A stretch of DNA of 64,000 nt, from positions 178,660,240 through 178,724,239 of the forward strand of contig CM043944.1 of the NCBI GenBank assembly GCA_014529385.2, read 5' to 3'. Shown here piece after piece: positions 12,015 through 24,428 of the stretch (position 1 is its first letter; each line of letters starts with the position of its first letter). The DNA is from Adiantum capillus-veneris. Lineage: Eukaryota > Streptophyta > Polypodiopsida > Polypodiales > Pteridaceae. The notes beneath the pieces are model-generated. The model was not told where the DNA came from and made no database searches. It saw only the letters and a list, made by a program, of their open reading frames with translations. Made by a program: the position numbers and the translations under genes.

Positions 12015-13860
12015 ATGTAAAGAAGCTTACAGCTTTTTAGATGGATTTTTGAGATACAATCAACTTTTGGTTGATCCCAAGGACAAGCATAAAACTACCT
12101 TTGCAACAAAGTGGGGTATTTTTGCCTATCGGGTTATGCCTTTTGGGTTAACTAATATTCCTGCCACCTTCCAAAGATTGACGAGCCATGCTTTTAAAGA
12201 ATATCTTCGGAATTTCTTAGAAGTCTATATGGATGATCTATGCGTACACTCATCAATCCGGGCCGATCATTTTGAACACCTCAAAAAGGTATTTGAAAAA
12301 TGTAGACTTTATAGGGTTTGCTTAAATCCTAAAAAGTGCACATTTATGGGTAGACAAGGAAAAATTCTTGGACATATAGTGTCTAAAAATGGCATAGCTA
12401 CTGATGTGGACAAAATTCATGTTATTATTGATTTGCCTAGACCAACAACAATCAAAGGGGTTCAACCCTTCATAGGACATTGTGGATATTATAATCGGTT
12501 CATTTACATGTACGCTATAATTGCAAAACCCATGTATAGCTTGATTACACACTTTGAATAGATTGAAGCATGTGAACAATCCTTCATGAAGCTTAAGCAA
12601 TCTTTCACTTCAGCTCCAATGTTGAAAGCACCATATTGGAATAAGATATTCCACATACATGTAGATGCTTCCAATTTTGCCATCGGATGTATACTAGATC
12701 AACCAAGAGACGTGAAAATTGATTTTCCTATTTCTTATGCTAGCCAACAGTTGAACATGGCGGAAAAGAATTATACCACCACCAAAAGGGAAGGATTAAG
12801 AATGATCTATGCCGTAAAAAATTATAGACATTACCTATTGGTAAACAAATGTGTGTTCTTTGTGGACCACCAAGCCTTATTGTACTTGGTCAACAAGCCA
12901 TGCAACACAGGAAGAATAGCGAGATGGTTCATCATTCTTCTAAAATTTGATTTCACTGTAGTTGTGAAAAAGGGCACTACCCATCAAAGAGCAGATCATT
13001 TGTCTAGGATTGTTTTAGGGAAACCACCTAAAGCAGTAGATGATGATCTACCAGATGCATATCTGTTCTCCGTTGAAATGATACCTTGATGGTCGGAAAA
13101 TATGGTATCATTGATTAACACAGCTCAAGTGGATTTGAAAATACCACTTTCTATTACAATTGGATTAATTGAGCAATTGGCTATGTATCAATTACCAGGT
13201 GGTAGGCTATACATAAGAAATTGAGATGGAATATTGATGTCGTGCATTAATCCCGAGGAGAAAACCCAATGCCTAAGTCAAGCACACATTAATGTAGTAG
13301 GACTTCACTTTGCCGAAGATCAAACTATGCGACAGATCTTGAGACCTGGAGTATTCTGGCCAATTATGAGGAGTGTTGTTCATTCTTTTGTGAAAGATTG
13401 TCCTCAATGTCAAAAAAAAATACCCATACCCCATGTAACATTGTTTCAAATGTCACCTGCTCCTAAATGGATAGTTACTTACTTATCGAGCCAAACATTT
13501 TATGAGGATATGAGTAAACATCATCAAAGAGAAATTGAAACTGAAGCAAGGGACTATGCTCTTATTGGAAACCAATTGTATCGGAGAGGTAAAGATGAAC
13601 ATTTGTGTCTTTGTGCAAATGAAGACAAATATATTCCCATTATAGAACAAGCACATGCTGGATTAGTTGGAGGTCACTTATCTAGTGAGACCACTGCAAG
13701 AGCAATCTTAATGGCAGGCATATGGTGGCCAACACTTTTTGCAGATGCCAAGGAGTATGTTTTAAGGTGTGATGCTTGTCAACAAGCAAAAATGCCAATC
13801 CATGTAGATAGCATGCCCTTAAAACCAATGATGGGGGCTAGAGATTTCACAAAATAGGGT
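12015..13860 (+). pseudogene. pol: Ty3/gypsy pol: RT, RNase H and duplicated integrase zinc-binding region
   Basis: RT motif A is seen as FLDGF (about 12037), followed by FATKWGIFAYRVMPFGLTN and the catalytic YMDD (about 12228). The N-terminal fingers of RT are missing. RNase H follows (12586-13089) with the HVDASNFAIG and ADHLSR blocks. A stop separates RT from RNase H, and others occur before 13234. The segment 13234-13857 carries two successive integrase-type zinc-binding regions, one ending CPQCQK and one with HAGLVGGH...CDACQQ. This order is unusual. The product would reverse-transcribe and integrate the element. This copy cannot make it intact. Confidence 0.85.
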
Positions 13861-14758
13861 ATAGATTTTGTTGGGCCAATACAACCACCTGCTTATAGAA
13901 CCCAAGCTCAATATATCATTGTAGCTATGGACTATTTGACCAAGTGGACCGAGGCTAAAGCAACTCAAAAGAATGATTCCAGAACCATTTCCGCATTCTT
14001 ATATGAGTATGTATTCACAAGATATGGATTGCTAATAGAAAATAGTCAGTGATAGAGGAACTCGAGGTAATTGAGTATCTGCTTATTGAATTTATGGTCA
14101 TCCATAACAAATCAACTTCCTATCACCCACAAGCAAGTAGACAAGTTGAGCATACGAATAAAATTCTTAGCGCGGTATTAACTATAGTGGTTAGTTCTGG
14201 AAGGACAGACTGGGAATTAAATCTCCATGCTGCGCTCTATGGGCTTATCGAGGTTCATTCAAAATAGCTTTAAATGCTACACCCTTTAACCTTGTTTATG
14301 GTCTTGATGCCATATTGCCAATATAATTTCTATTGCCGACACTAAGGGTAGCTAAGGACAAGACATGAATTATCAGAGAGACTTGAAGATTTAGTAAAGC
14401 TAGATGAGCAAAGTCTAACTGATGTAGCTCACATCTATGCACAAAAGGGGAAATGAAAACAGTTTTTTGATTCACATCTAATAACAAAAATCTTCAAAAA
14501 AGGGGACTTAGTTTTAGTCTATTTACTTAAGCAACACATTCTCAAGTTTAAGAAAAAGGAAAACAGACCGTTTATCATTGAATATGTATCTCCAAGTGGA
14601 GTAGTTGTCCACCCTAGACGGTGAATTGATGGCTAATTGGATTAGTGGATGTCGTTTAAAGAAGTACAATTTTCCACGAACCCATGAATTGCTAGAAAGA
14701 ATGCATGTAGCTAAGCAAAGGAAGATAAAACAGCAGCAGGTTATTGATAAAGCCTAAG
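13861..14758 (+). pseudogene. Integrase catalytic core and C-terminus, broken
   Basis: After a stop at 13855-13857 the same frame continues with GIDFVGPIQPPAY and VAMDYLTKWTEAKA, the start of the integrase core. The segment SYHPQASRQVEHTNK (14115-14160) corresponds to the conserved region around the catalytic Glu. Several frameshifts follow, then an integrase C-terminal block LDGELMANWISG near 14618-14655. The enzyme would insert element cDNA into chromosomes. It is inactive here. Confidence 0.75.
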
Positions 14759-14775
14759 AAGAAGCTTAGTTTTGA

Positions 14776-15150
14776 GTGCTGAAAAGAAAAGATGCTCTCA
14801 AGAATCAACAAATACCTATTCCCATCAACAGTCTGGAAACAGATGATCGACAATGGGAATTGCCGAAAGATGCCGTGTCAACAGATGATGAATTGTTAGA
14901 TGGAATGAACCTTCGCATCAAAGTACAACTCAAGAATGTGATAGTACATGGATGTTCATGTCCTCATCCGTTTGTATGCTTACCTGATGAACACATGAAT
15001 GAAACAATGATTCTTGGAATCTCATGGATGCGGATGTATAAGGCAGTACCAGATTGGGATACCAATCAGCTCAAGCTATCACCTAAAGGCAGACAACTCG
15101 TTGTTCCAATTGCACCAAGCAAAATGAAATGGAAAGTAGGTTACCAGTAG
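14776..15150 (+). pseudogene. ORF with aspartic-protease-like C-terminal motif, downstream of integrase
   Basis: This is an open frame of 124 codons. Near its end is ETMILGISWMRMYKAVPDWD, which resembles the ILGxxWL...DW segment at the C-terminus of retrotransposon proteases (compare FILGRPWLMKMRALQDW in the element at 61.7 kb). The N-terminal catalytic D-S/T-G is not visible. A protease fragment after integrase is out of the usual gypsy order. It may reflect rearrangement or an unrelated insertion. Confidence 0.35.
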
Positions 15151-17460
15151 AGAAAACCATGAAGCAATCAATCTTCTCCATCATATCAACAAGTAAATGC
15201 TACAAGTAGCATGCAAGGAGTCATGCAAATTTTGGTACCAAAAGCATAGCTTAAGGACAAGTCGATTCAAATCTAGGTGCCCAAAACATCATCGACAATA
15301 ACAAAGACAGTTCCAAGGTTCAAGTATAGAGACGAGCATTGCCGAGCAAGGAATCTAACAGGAAATGGATTGGAAGAAAAAGGAGTACTTATCTTCTCTG
15401 CAAACTGTAAAACCGATTAAGCAATGCATAGTTAAGTCTCAGAAAACTCAACCACACCATTTTGACCAAGACAACCAAGATATTAATGGTAGCTAAAAGC
15501 TCGACAATAGTCACTAATGATACCAACAACTCAGGAAATCAGCGTGCTAAAGCATCTTGATGGTACAATCAAGCAAAGAGCACAAAAGCTACAAGATTTG
15601 CTCTTTGGAAGACAGCATCAGAAAACCTCGACATCAAAAACCCTTGAGTTAATTACTCAAGCTCCAACTCTTGCATCATAATGGTTTGAACTACATTGAT
15701 CTTCAAAGCATGATATATCCAACCAAGGCTATGCATAGACACGATTGTACAACCCATGCACATAGTCGTCCCCGGAGTACGACATCTAGGAGGGGTGGAA
15801 GGGAACTAAGTAATTAAGGGCAATGTTTGAAGAGAGAGAAAAAGGTTTGATGTTAACGTGTGATTTTTTACATAATTACCTAATAATATTCTTATAAATC
15901 ATCAACAAGGAAAATCTAACTGATAATATCTTCCTAATGAGTGTAAATAGTGTATATACTATCAAAAAACATCAAAAAATAGTCATTTTTAATTATTTTT
16001 AATCATTTTTCTTAATGTTGAGACTTAAAAATTAACAAATTCAACAAAAGACAAGAAAGTTGTATTTTTCAATGGATTTTCTTAATTATTGGATCTTCAC
16101 ATTGCTTTTTTAGGACATTTTGTTATTTTCTTTGATTTTTCTAATAAACAGGTCAAAAAATAATAATAAATGACAAATGAGCTCAAATGGAAAAACTGAA
16201 GATACACTAATGATCAAAAGAACAAGGCGGACATGATTTTTTTTTCAATGAAATTGATAGATGGAAGCGGGAAGCCTAAATTAGGCATTCAGACCTACTT
16301 TTGCAGAATTCTTGTAGAATGAGCTACAAGAATCCGATTGGAAAATTTTTTGAGTAACATAAATTTCACAGCCTAGTAGGACCAACAAGAGAATTTGAGG
16401 AAAAATTGTTCGGGAAATCCAAGTATAGATACCCAAGGTAAGCTAAAATCACCTCATTTCCAGTTGTTGCCTTTGGAGAGAGCTTTTCGACCTTCTTCTC
16501 GCGCATTTTCTAGAGTCCACAGTCGCCTGTTTACAACACTGTCTCACACAAGACATGAGGGGTAAGTTCTATACTTATCAATGATCCATTTTGTATGGCC
16601 AGTATCTAGTCTAAAACCCTGGAAAAAACCCTAGAATCCGAGCAGTGCATGAAGACCTACAACCAAAAATTGACCATAGCGGCCTGTCATCTCAACCAAA
16701 TCAAACGAGGCTTGAATTGTAGCATGCCCCTAGATGAAAGACCACTTCTATATCAATATTTGACCATTTGGCAAGGGCCGAGGGGGATCCCAAGTAGAAA
16801 AGCTATGTTTTTGACAGATGCCAGAATTGGATTTTGACTCCATAGACAGCTTATATACGGGGTATATATACAATGTAAATGGTTGGTTTCATAAAATCAA
16901 TTAAGCCAAGCCCTCGAAAAATAGAAAATAGCTCGAAGGCTACAAAGTGTCGAATTTGACATACGAAGTCAAACTGACTCCAAATGGACCAAAATTGGAC
17001 GAGTTGCTTCAAAACTATGTAACGGACAAGTCCATAGCCTCAAAAGTGACTAACCAACTCTACAGGCCATGTAGCCACAAAAATCGGCAATTTCAGAGTC
17101 GACAAAGCATGAAGTAATGCCGGCAACACAAAACTTTACCAAATTCAATTTAGGACTTGTTTGGTGATGCAATATTGATGACAAGCTACACAGCAGATTC
17201 ACAGAGACACTTTTGATTACAAGCTAATTGATAGCCTTTACACCTCTTTATTGAACCTTTGTATTCATTATTGTATTTGATAGGATAGGGGTGATATAGC
17301 TCCTCATAAAATATTCATTGTAAAAGGAGTGATGTAGCTCCTCGTGAACATTTGTATATTCAATGATTTTTATAATATAACGGTGGGTGTATATAGAGAT
17401 GTGGGTTTTTTCCTTGATCCATTAAGGGTTTTTTCATCCACAGTTAGGGACCCTTATTTG
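15151..17460 (+). other. Non-coding interior of the Athila/Tat-type element
   Basis: I find no gene here. A purine-rich stretch (GGAGGGGTGGAAGGGAA, about 15792) looks like a polypurine tract without an identifiable LTR after it. Around 17288-17370 a ~42-bp unit (GTGAT-TAGCTCCTC core) is repeated twice. Near 17405-17440, GGGTTTTTTCC...AAGGGTTTTTT resembles the conserved U5 region of Ty1/copia LTRs. Confidence 0.4.
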
Positions 17461-17468
17461 AGCGGGGG

Positions 17469-17610
17469 TGTTGAGCTTATATGTGAAGCTACTCAATATA
17501 TGGCTACTCTATATATGGCACCCATGTCCCCTCTATAAATACATCATCTCATGTGTGTATTCTATACACTTTGGGGTTCTATTTCTATGCTCTCTCTTTC
17601 TCTCTCAACA
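17469..17610 (+). repeat. Possible short copia-type LTR (142 bp)
   Basis: It begins TGTTGAG and ends CTCAACA, a perfect inverted terminal match typical of LTRs. It is preceded by GAGCGGGGG (polypurine-like) and contains a CTATAAATA box. No second copy was found in the window, so it is either the 3' LTR of a truncated small element or a solo LTR. Confidence 0.4.
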
Positions 17611-17676
17611 TCCAAGCTTGCAACTAAGTGTGAGAGCCAGTTAACCAAGCCAACTGGACACTTGGTGGGTAGGCAA

Positions 17677-19249
17677 CTAGACTTGCCAATGCATTCATTG
17701 AGTGCTCACCCAGCTGCTTATAGTAACCCAGATCAATTTTCAGCTTGAGGAGGCCTATTTAAAGGTGTGCTCACACACACACACACCCAGTACACACACC
17801 TACACACACCTTGGGGAGGTGCTGCCGATACACACACAGTTTTTGAAGGAGAAGCAAGGAGGGAGGTGCTGTCGAAATTCTCATCTTGAGGATTTATTGA
17901 ATCAAAAAAATCAGAGGATTCTCATCCCCTAATCATGGTAATTATGGTTTAATTCCGGTTCTTCTTAATTCTCATCATTATTCTCCCAAATTGTTCGTCT
18001 ACTATGCCTAGTTTTAGCTATAATTCCCAATAGCTGCTCTCTAAGTTTACATAGCTATACTCCATTACATAATCATCATTCAATTAGCTAGTCTATGCAG
18101 CCATTCATCATTCTTAATCAATGATTAATACATGATTAGGAAAGATTCTCTCTCTAGGCACCATAGTTAATAAATTATCAGCCGATAATAATGTAGATTT
18201 GATGGAATTCATTCTTTTACCATTCAATAGTATTGTAATTAAATTAGATTCAATCTTCTCTCACATTAAGAGGTGATTAAGGCTAAAATTAAACCGTTAT
18301 TAGGCCAATAAGAAGAGAATTTTCTATCACACATGCCTGCGGAAATTCTGCATCTTCAAATTGCACTAGGAAAGTGATTGAGCTTGCTTACTTGATCTCT
18401 CTTGTAAATCAATTAGTAAAATTATAAATTTCTTAATCATCTAAGCCAAGTGATTAACTTTAGAGCCAGTTCCCATAGGGCAAGTAAAGAACTACCCATA
18501 AAATTGCTAGGTCTCGAAGGAAAAATCTAATCTCTGGCATAAGGAGGACTCTTTAATGATTCTAATCTGCCAATTGGTTTGTTATGATGCTCTCGAACTT
18601 TAGCTCTTTTCTTCAAGTTTATCATTTAAAGTAGTGAGTAAAATGGCCCTGGTTAAGAGAACTTGCTTCGGTGGTGCCCACGACCGCGAGGCGGGAACGA
18701 GCAATGTGAACGGAAAGGGAAAAGCTCCCATGGACGAACAAGCACCGGCCATCTCACGGGCCGTTGACGAAGAAATGGAAGAGGTATGTCACAATTTCAT
18801 TCAAGTTGTTTAAGTTAACATTGCACACGTTTAACTAAGAAAGAACATATATCCAAACATGTTGGAGAAATCCGACGGAAACCTCGGCATTGAACTCATT
18901 TGTACATTCAAGTCTAAAGTAGGAAAGAAATGATTGGTGGGTATGCTATTTGTAATAGGAAAGAATGACTGCTAGGAAAAATTTAGCTCGACATGTTCAT
19001 TCTATTTCCAATGTTGAAGCAGTCCTGATCCCCCTACTGATCACAAGGGGCGGCTCGCGACGATTTCGCAGCAGCTAGAGTTACTAGCTTAGGCCCTTTA
19101 CCCACGACTTGCTTTCTATGCGGTGGGAACCCACATCTTGCTTTCTATGTATTGGGAATGTCCATGTCGTGCTTTCTATGCGGTGGACATACCTAGTTGT
19201 ATGGCAGCTAGGTGACAACGGGAGGAGTAAACTCTCGCAGGAGGGGGGA
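17677..19249 (+). repeat. Segment S, left copy
   Basis: This pairs with 24969-26636. It contains a CTATTTAAAGG TATA-like box near 17755, a CA-rich tract, a 56-codon ORF (18643-18813), and three ~29-bp minisatellite units with CTTTCTATGCGGTGG cores (about 19099-19192). Similarity starts abruptly at GTAGGCAACTAGAC. Confidence 0.85.
18643..18813 (+). CDS. 56-codon ORF inside segment S (left)
   Basis: This ATG-initiated frame is also open, at the same length, in the right copy (26029-26199). The product is polar and basic at its start, then acidic, ending HNFIQVV. The two copies differ at about nine residues, which is high for their nucleotide similarity and argues against strong protein-level constraint. 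It resembles the N-terminus of some Gag proteins only vaguely, and I assign no function. Confidence 0.3.
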   Translation: MALVKRTCFGGAHDREAGTSNVNGKGKAPMDEQAPAISRAVDEEMEEVCHNFIQVV

Positions 19250-19858
19250 TGTTGTACCTCCAAAACATTGGAATTTTAATGAACAAGTTTGAGTAGAATT
19301 TTTACTAGAATACTGTCTTGGTGCCGTTTGCAATACTGATTGAAGGGCTGTCTTAACGAACATTGTGATTTGGAATCTAATCATTGAATGTTTATGTTGA
19401 ATAATTATTGTGATAGTAATTAGGACAACAAGGAAGTGTGAGTGTGGGGGTGGAAAGTGGGGGCTTGGCTCAGGTTGCCAATGCCTATGAGAAGGGTGGT
19501 CCCGATTGGTCGGGGACTCTCTGTCCCCATAGTGTTTAAATCGATACTAGTAATACTTATTGCCCCTAGAGCGGCGAAGTCTCAAGTGTACGTGCCTCTG
19601 AAACATGGGGAATAAGGCACTCGGGGTTTCTCTCCTCTTGGAAGGTGGGTCTTAGGATCGCTAGATAGTTTAAGTACGCTTCCCCTGTGAGGTGGAGCTA
19701 GATCTCACTGCTAGTAGGCTTGAACTCGACTCACTTTGTGATGAGAGATGGTCTGCTAGCCGAACCCTGAACCACTTTGTTTGCTTCCGCTATAGATCTA
19801 GTGGCCACCAGGTTCACCATCAGATCCGCCGTTGATACGGCAGGGTGGAGACCTCACA
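19250..19858 (+). repeat. Segment L, left copy (probable chromovirus LTR)
   Basis: This is 609 bp, starting TGTTGTACC and ending CCTCACA, paired with 26637-27246 and followed 2 nt later by a primer-binding site. A purine run precedes it, as it precedes the right copy. Confidence 0.75.
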
Positions 19859-19860
19859 CC

Positions 19861-19877
19861 TGGTATCAGCGCCTAGG
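19861..19877 (+). other. Primer-binding site, initiator tRNA-Met
   Basis: TGGTATCAGCGCCTAGG differs at one position from the usual TGGTATCAGAGCCTAGG and lies 2 nt after the left L segment. Confidence 0.8.
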
Positions 19878-20717
19878 CTAGGCTGAGAAATAAAGTCGTA
19901 TTGTTTGAACATTTACAAGGAACTGAAAGTATATAGGTAGCTGATCCAAATTCCTTGCATTGGTGTTGCACGAAGACCCCGTGCTAGAATATCGAAAGTT
20001 ACAAGTGCTTGAGCTTATTTATGAGCAAGCTTGACGATACCCAGTTTAGCAATTCAGGCGAGATGTCATGGAGATACTGATGAAGGTTCATACGCCACAC
20101 TCCACTCGCATCGATAGAGGATGGGGACTTGATTGGACACTTGCAAGTGGGGTTTACTACATCAACGCTCGGAAGCTAGGATGCCTTGGCTACCAATTTG
20201 AAGAAGATACGTTGGGGAGAAGAGTTGAGGGTGGTAGAGTTATTCTACTTGCTGCCTACCCGATTGGATCTGACTGTTTCAGGCGAGTCCAATCAAACCA
20301 TGAAAGACTGGCTCTTGGAAAAGGTCACCGGGGTGATCCCAGCAAACAGAGTCAGAACTTTTGGAGTACCAAAAGAGGAATCCCGTCTTGATATCGTAGT
20401 TTATTATCCACTCAAGGATGAGTACATGAACTACTTCACGAACAAAGTAGTGCATCATGTGAACACCATCTCCTAGGCGTATTTTATACGCAATCCAAAA
20501 AATCCATGTAATAAGTTGATCATCAGTTATCCTAAACCTTGAGGGGTTTCGATTGTAATAAATTTTCATCAATAAAGTGCTTTTTGTCTCTGAATCTCTG
20601 TCTCTTGATAAAGTGGAATCTTGAATTTTATTTAAAGTCTCAAGTCTATTTTGATATCCAAATAATGGTATCAAGAATCTCGTATAACCCATGTAGGCAC
20701 CGCCTGTTGCTCTATAC
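19878..20717 (+). other. Chromovirus leader with unassigned ORF
   Basis: This lies between the primer-binding site and gag. A 96-codon open frame (20186-20476, containing RTFGVPKEESRLDIVVYYP) lies here and overlaps another of 107 codons (20068-20391). I recognise neither. Confidence 0.4.
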
Positions 20718-22625
20718 TTGGCAGCGCAAGAGAAGAATCTCCTCCTTAAGCAATCCCAACCTCCGATCTTTAAGGGCGAGGGGGAAAATGTGGAGAGAGA
20801 TGCGGAAGTGTGGATGGAAGCCATGGACGACTACTTTGAAGCTGCAGGAACCCAACCCGTAAATCAGACCATGCTTGCGATGTTCCGCTTGACTGGCGAT
20901 GCCAAGATATGGTGGAAGCAACATTGCAGGGACCTGGATATAAAGGGGTCTTCCCAATCCTGGAAAGACATCAAAGCTGCGATAATGGGGCGTTATTTAC
21001 CACCTACCTATAGAACCTTGAAGATGAATGAATTCTTTTCACTTCGGCAGCAGCTGACTTCATTTGTCGAAGAATATTATGCAAAGTTCGTCACTCTTCG
21101 GAGATATGCTCCTAAGATGACCTTGGAACAACAGGTGGCGAGGTTTTGCCAAGGGCTAATCGATCCTTTGAATACGCGGTTAGAAGCTCTCAGGCCAATG
21201 ACACTACAGGATGCCTTGTTGAGGGCCAAACCTCTAGCTCTTGAAGTACAAAAGGTTAATCAGAACAAGAGGAATCATTGGGCAAAAAGGGCAAGGACAA
21301 CTGCTTGGAATAACAAACCAGCCAACCAAGCATATGACCAGCGTCCTATTGTGGCTACCACCACAACCATGGAGTTCCCAGATGTTCGATGCTATGGTTG
21401 CGGCGAATATGGACATTACAGATCCAAGAGCCCCAGGAACATTCAGGCAACCAACGCTAATGCCATACCCTTGAATACCCATGGACGTGGCCAAGCTAAT
21501 GGAAGAGGGGGACGTGGAAGGATGAATAGAGGGCGAGGGCGTGGAGCTATTGCCAGAGTGAATGATGCAGTGGTACAACCAACTGTGGGTGACAAAGCAG
21601 TGGAGAGAGAAACCCTGCATGCTGCAATTGACAATCCCAATGGTTGCGAGCAATACGCAGTCATTCATACGCCAGGATCTCTCAGAGGTGAACAAGTTAA
21701 CTTCCTTATAGAATGTGGTAGCACTCTTTCATTTCTTTCACCCAGATGCATGAGGAAGCTAAAGCTAGATAAGTATCCAACAAGCAAGCTAGTTGTAGAG
21801 TTAGCAAACAACAAGGAAGTAGTATCTCAACATTCTGCAGGAAAAATCAACTTTGATTTAGGGGGACACCCAACTTCTGCCCAATTTCAAACCCTACCCT
21901 TAGGATTCTTTGATGGGATACTAGGAATGGACTGGTTAAAGCAAAATAAGGCCCACATCCATTGTGCACAAGGAAACCTTACCTTTACAGATAACTTGGG
22001 TAATGAAGCCTTAATCCAGGGGGAAAATGGGAGACCTAGGGCTACTCTAGTTAAGGCCAACAGACTCTTGAAGGGACTAAGGAAGGGTCAACAGATTTAT
22101 GCGGTAAAGCTCAAAAAAGTGGACCAATCAGATACCTCACTTCGACCAAACTGGTTGAGGGAGTATGATGGTGTATTCCCAGAAGACCTTACGAATCTTC
22201 CACCACATAGAGAGGTAGATCATGAGATTGAGACTATCCCTGGATGTGAACCTATCTCAAAAAGACCTTATAAAATGTCACTTCCAGAGGCCATCAAACT
22301 CAAGGAACAACTTAGGCAAATCATTGAGCAAGAATTCATTCGACCCAGTACTTCTCCTTGGGGTACTTCAGTTCTTTTTCAGAAGAAGAAGGATGGAACC
22401 TTAAGGTTATGCATAGATTACCGTGGACTGAACCAGGTAACTGTTAAGAACAAGTATCCAATTCCAAGGATCGACGAACTCTTAGACAGGCTCCACGGTG
22501 CCAACATGTTTACAAAGATAGATCTAAGGTCAGGGTATTACCAAATCAGGATCAAGGAATCGGATATTCCAAAGACAGCTTTCAATACTAGGTATGAGCA
22601 CTACGAATTCACTCTTTTGGTCTAA
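20718..22625 (+). pseudogene. gag-pol: Chromovirus Gag-protease-RT (first part)
   Basis: This is an open frame of 635 codons without an initial ATG. Gag spans roughly residues 1-200 ([30 protein letters not shown]). The zinc knuckle [14 protein letters not shown] has lost its last Cys to Ser. The protease active site reads FLIECGST where D-S/T-G is expected, so both key positions are altered. [14 protein letters not shown] follows. RT begins with [22 protein letters not shown] and motif [12 protein letters not shown] (about residue 607). The frame breaks at 22625 just before the conserved GLTN block. The lineage is Ty3/gypsy chromovirus, from the chromodomain downstream. Confidence 0.9.
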
Positions 22626-24420
22626 CAAATGCTCTTGCAAGCTTTAATCGACTTATGCAGGATATTTTTAGACCTTACCTAGATGATTTTGTCTTGATTT
22701 TCTTTGATGACATTCTGATCTATTCTAAGAACGAGGCAGATCACGAAGAACATGTTCGCAAAGTACTTGATCTTCTTCGGGAACACCAACTTTACGCTAA
22801 AGAGAGCAAGTGCACTTTTTTCTCACCAAAGGTCAACTATCTTGGATTTGTCATATCGGCTGAAGGGATTTCAGTGGACCCAGACAAGGTCAAGGACATC
22901 GTTGATTGGCCTCAACCATCCACCGTCAGCGAAGTAAGAGGATTTCTTGGAATAACGGGATGGTACCGGATTTTTGTCAAGGATTATGCACGTATTGTTG
23001 CACCTTTGACGGAACTCCTAAAGAAAGGAATGAGGATCGAATGGAAGACCGAGCACGAGTCTAGCTCTACTAAGCTAAAAGAATTCTTGATCTCAGCTCC
23101 TATTTTAAAGCTTCCAGACTTCAGTAAGCAATTTGAAGTAGCGACCGATGCTAGCAAATTTGCTCTAGGCGGAGTTCTTACTCAAGAAGGAAGACCAGTG
23201 GCATATACTTCACGAAAGCTGAGGGATCACGAGAAGAATTATCCTACTCATGATTTGGAACTTTTAGCGGTTATACATGCGCTAAAGTTATGGAGACATT
23301 ATTTTCTTGGGTGCAAGTTTCAGCTGGTTACAGACCACAAGAGCTTAAAATGGATTTTTACTCAACCTATTCTCAACATGCGACAACGGTGATGGATAGA
23401 GATATTACAGGAATATGACTTTGACATGAAGTATAGACCAGGGAAGGAAAATGCAATTGCTGATGGTCTTAGCCGTAAATATTTTCTCGGAGCTATCTCT
23501 ATTCCAAATAACCCTATCTGGGATAGAATCAAAGAAGCATCCTTGGTAGATCCAGAGTACCAACGTATAGTATTATTAGTTTAGCAGAATAAGATGCCTG
23601 AAGCTAAAGATTACTCTCTTATGGGAGGATGTCTTTACTATAGACATAGACTCTGTGTACCCAAAGACCAAGCTCTAAAGAAAGCTATTATGTATGAAGC
23701 ACATGATAGCCCTACATCCGGACATCCGGGCTATGCTAAAACTCTTCATGCTGTCAGGAGGAGTTATTTTTGGTCTGGAATGAAAGGAGACATACTTCAC
23801 TATGTGAGGAAATGTCTTTCTTGTCAGCGGATAAAAGCCAAAAAAATCAAGTTACCAGGGCAACTTCAACCTCTTGACATACCCCAGATGAAATGGGAAT
23901 GCATCAGTATTGATTTTGTTACAGGATTGCCTTCTACCGGAGGTTATGATTCTATTTTCGTGGTTGTTGATATGCTCACAAAAGTGGCTCATCTAATACC
24001 CGTAAAGACAACCTTTACTGCTTACAGATTTTAGCTGAGTATTCATCAAGGAGATTTTTAGGCTACATGGTCTACCCAAGCGTATCGTTAGTGATAGAGA
24101 TGCCAAGTTTACATCAAAATTTTGGACTTCTCTTTTCCAATCTATTGGGTCACAATTAGCCTTCAGTACAGCGTATCATCCGCAGACAGATGGGCAAACT
24201 GAAAGAGTTAATCAAGTCATCAAGGACATTCTCAAAGCCTATTGTTCGTAAGAACCAAGGAAGTGGTTACAGTATCTGCCTTTGGTGGAGTATACTTATA
24301 ATTATTCCGAACACAGAAGCATTGGAATGTCACCCTTCAAAGCTCTTTATGGACAGGACTGTTTAGCACCACTGAACTTCTCGGATCCAACCATCAGGGT
24401 AGAAGCCTCTAGGAAGATGT
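22626..24420 (+). pseudogene. pol: Chromovirus RT (C-terminal), RNase H and integrase, broken
   Basis: Starting at 22655 the RT continues with FFDDILIYSKN (catalytic DD) and LGFVISAEGI. RNase H follows, with ATDASKFALGGVL and a TDHKSLKW block, to a stop at 23392. After it comes the same frame with ENAIADGLSR. The integrase zinc-binding region (HDSPTSGHPG...CLSCQR) and core start (SIDFVTGLPSTGG) lie in 23594-24034. The [15 protein letters not shown] block lies near 24171-24215 in another frame. Several stops and at least two frameshifts are present. Confidence 0.88.
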
Positions 24421-24428
24421 TATAAGGT

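Noticed and set aside
20279-20824. 181-codon ORF on the minus strand
   Set aside because: It is antisense to the chromovirus leader and gag start, has no recognisable domain, and is an expected shadow.
21234-21695. 153-codon minus-strand ORF
   Set aside because: It is antisense to the chromovirus gag zinc-knuckle region.
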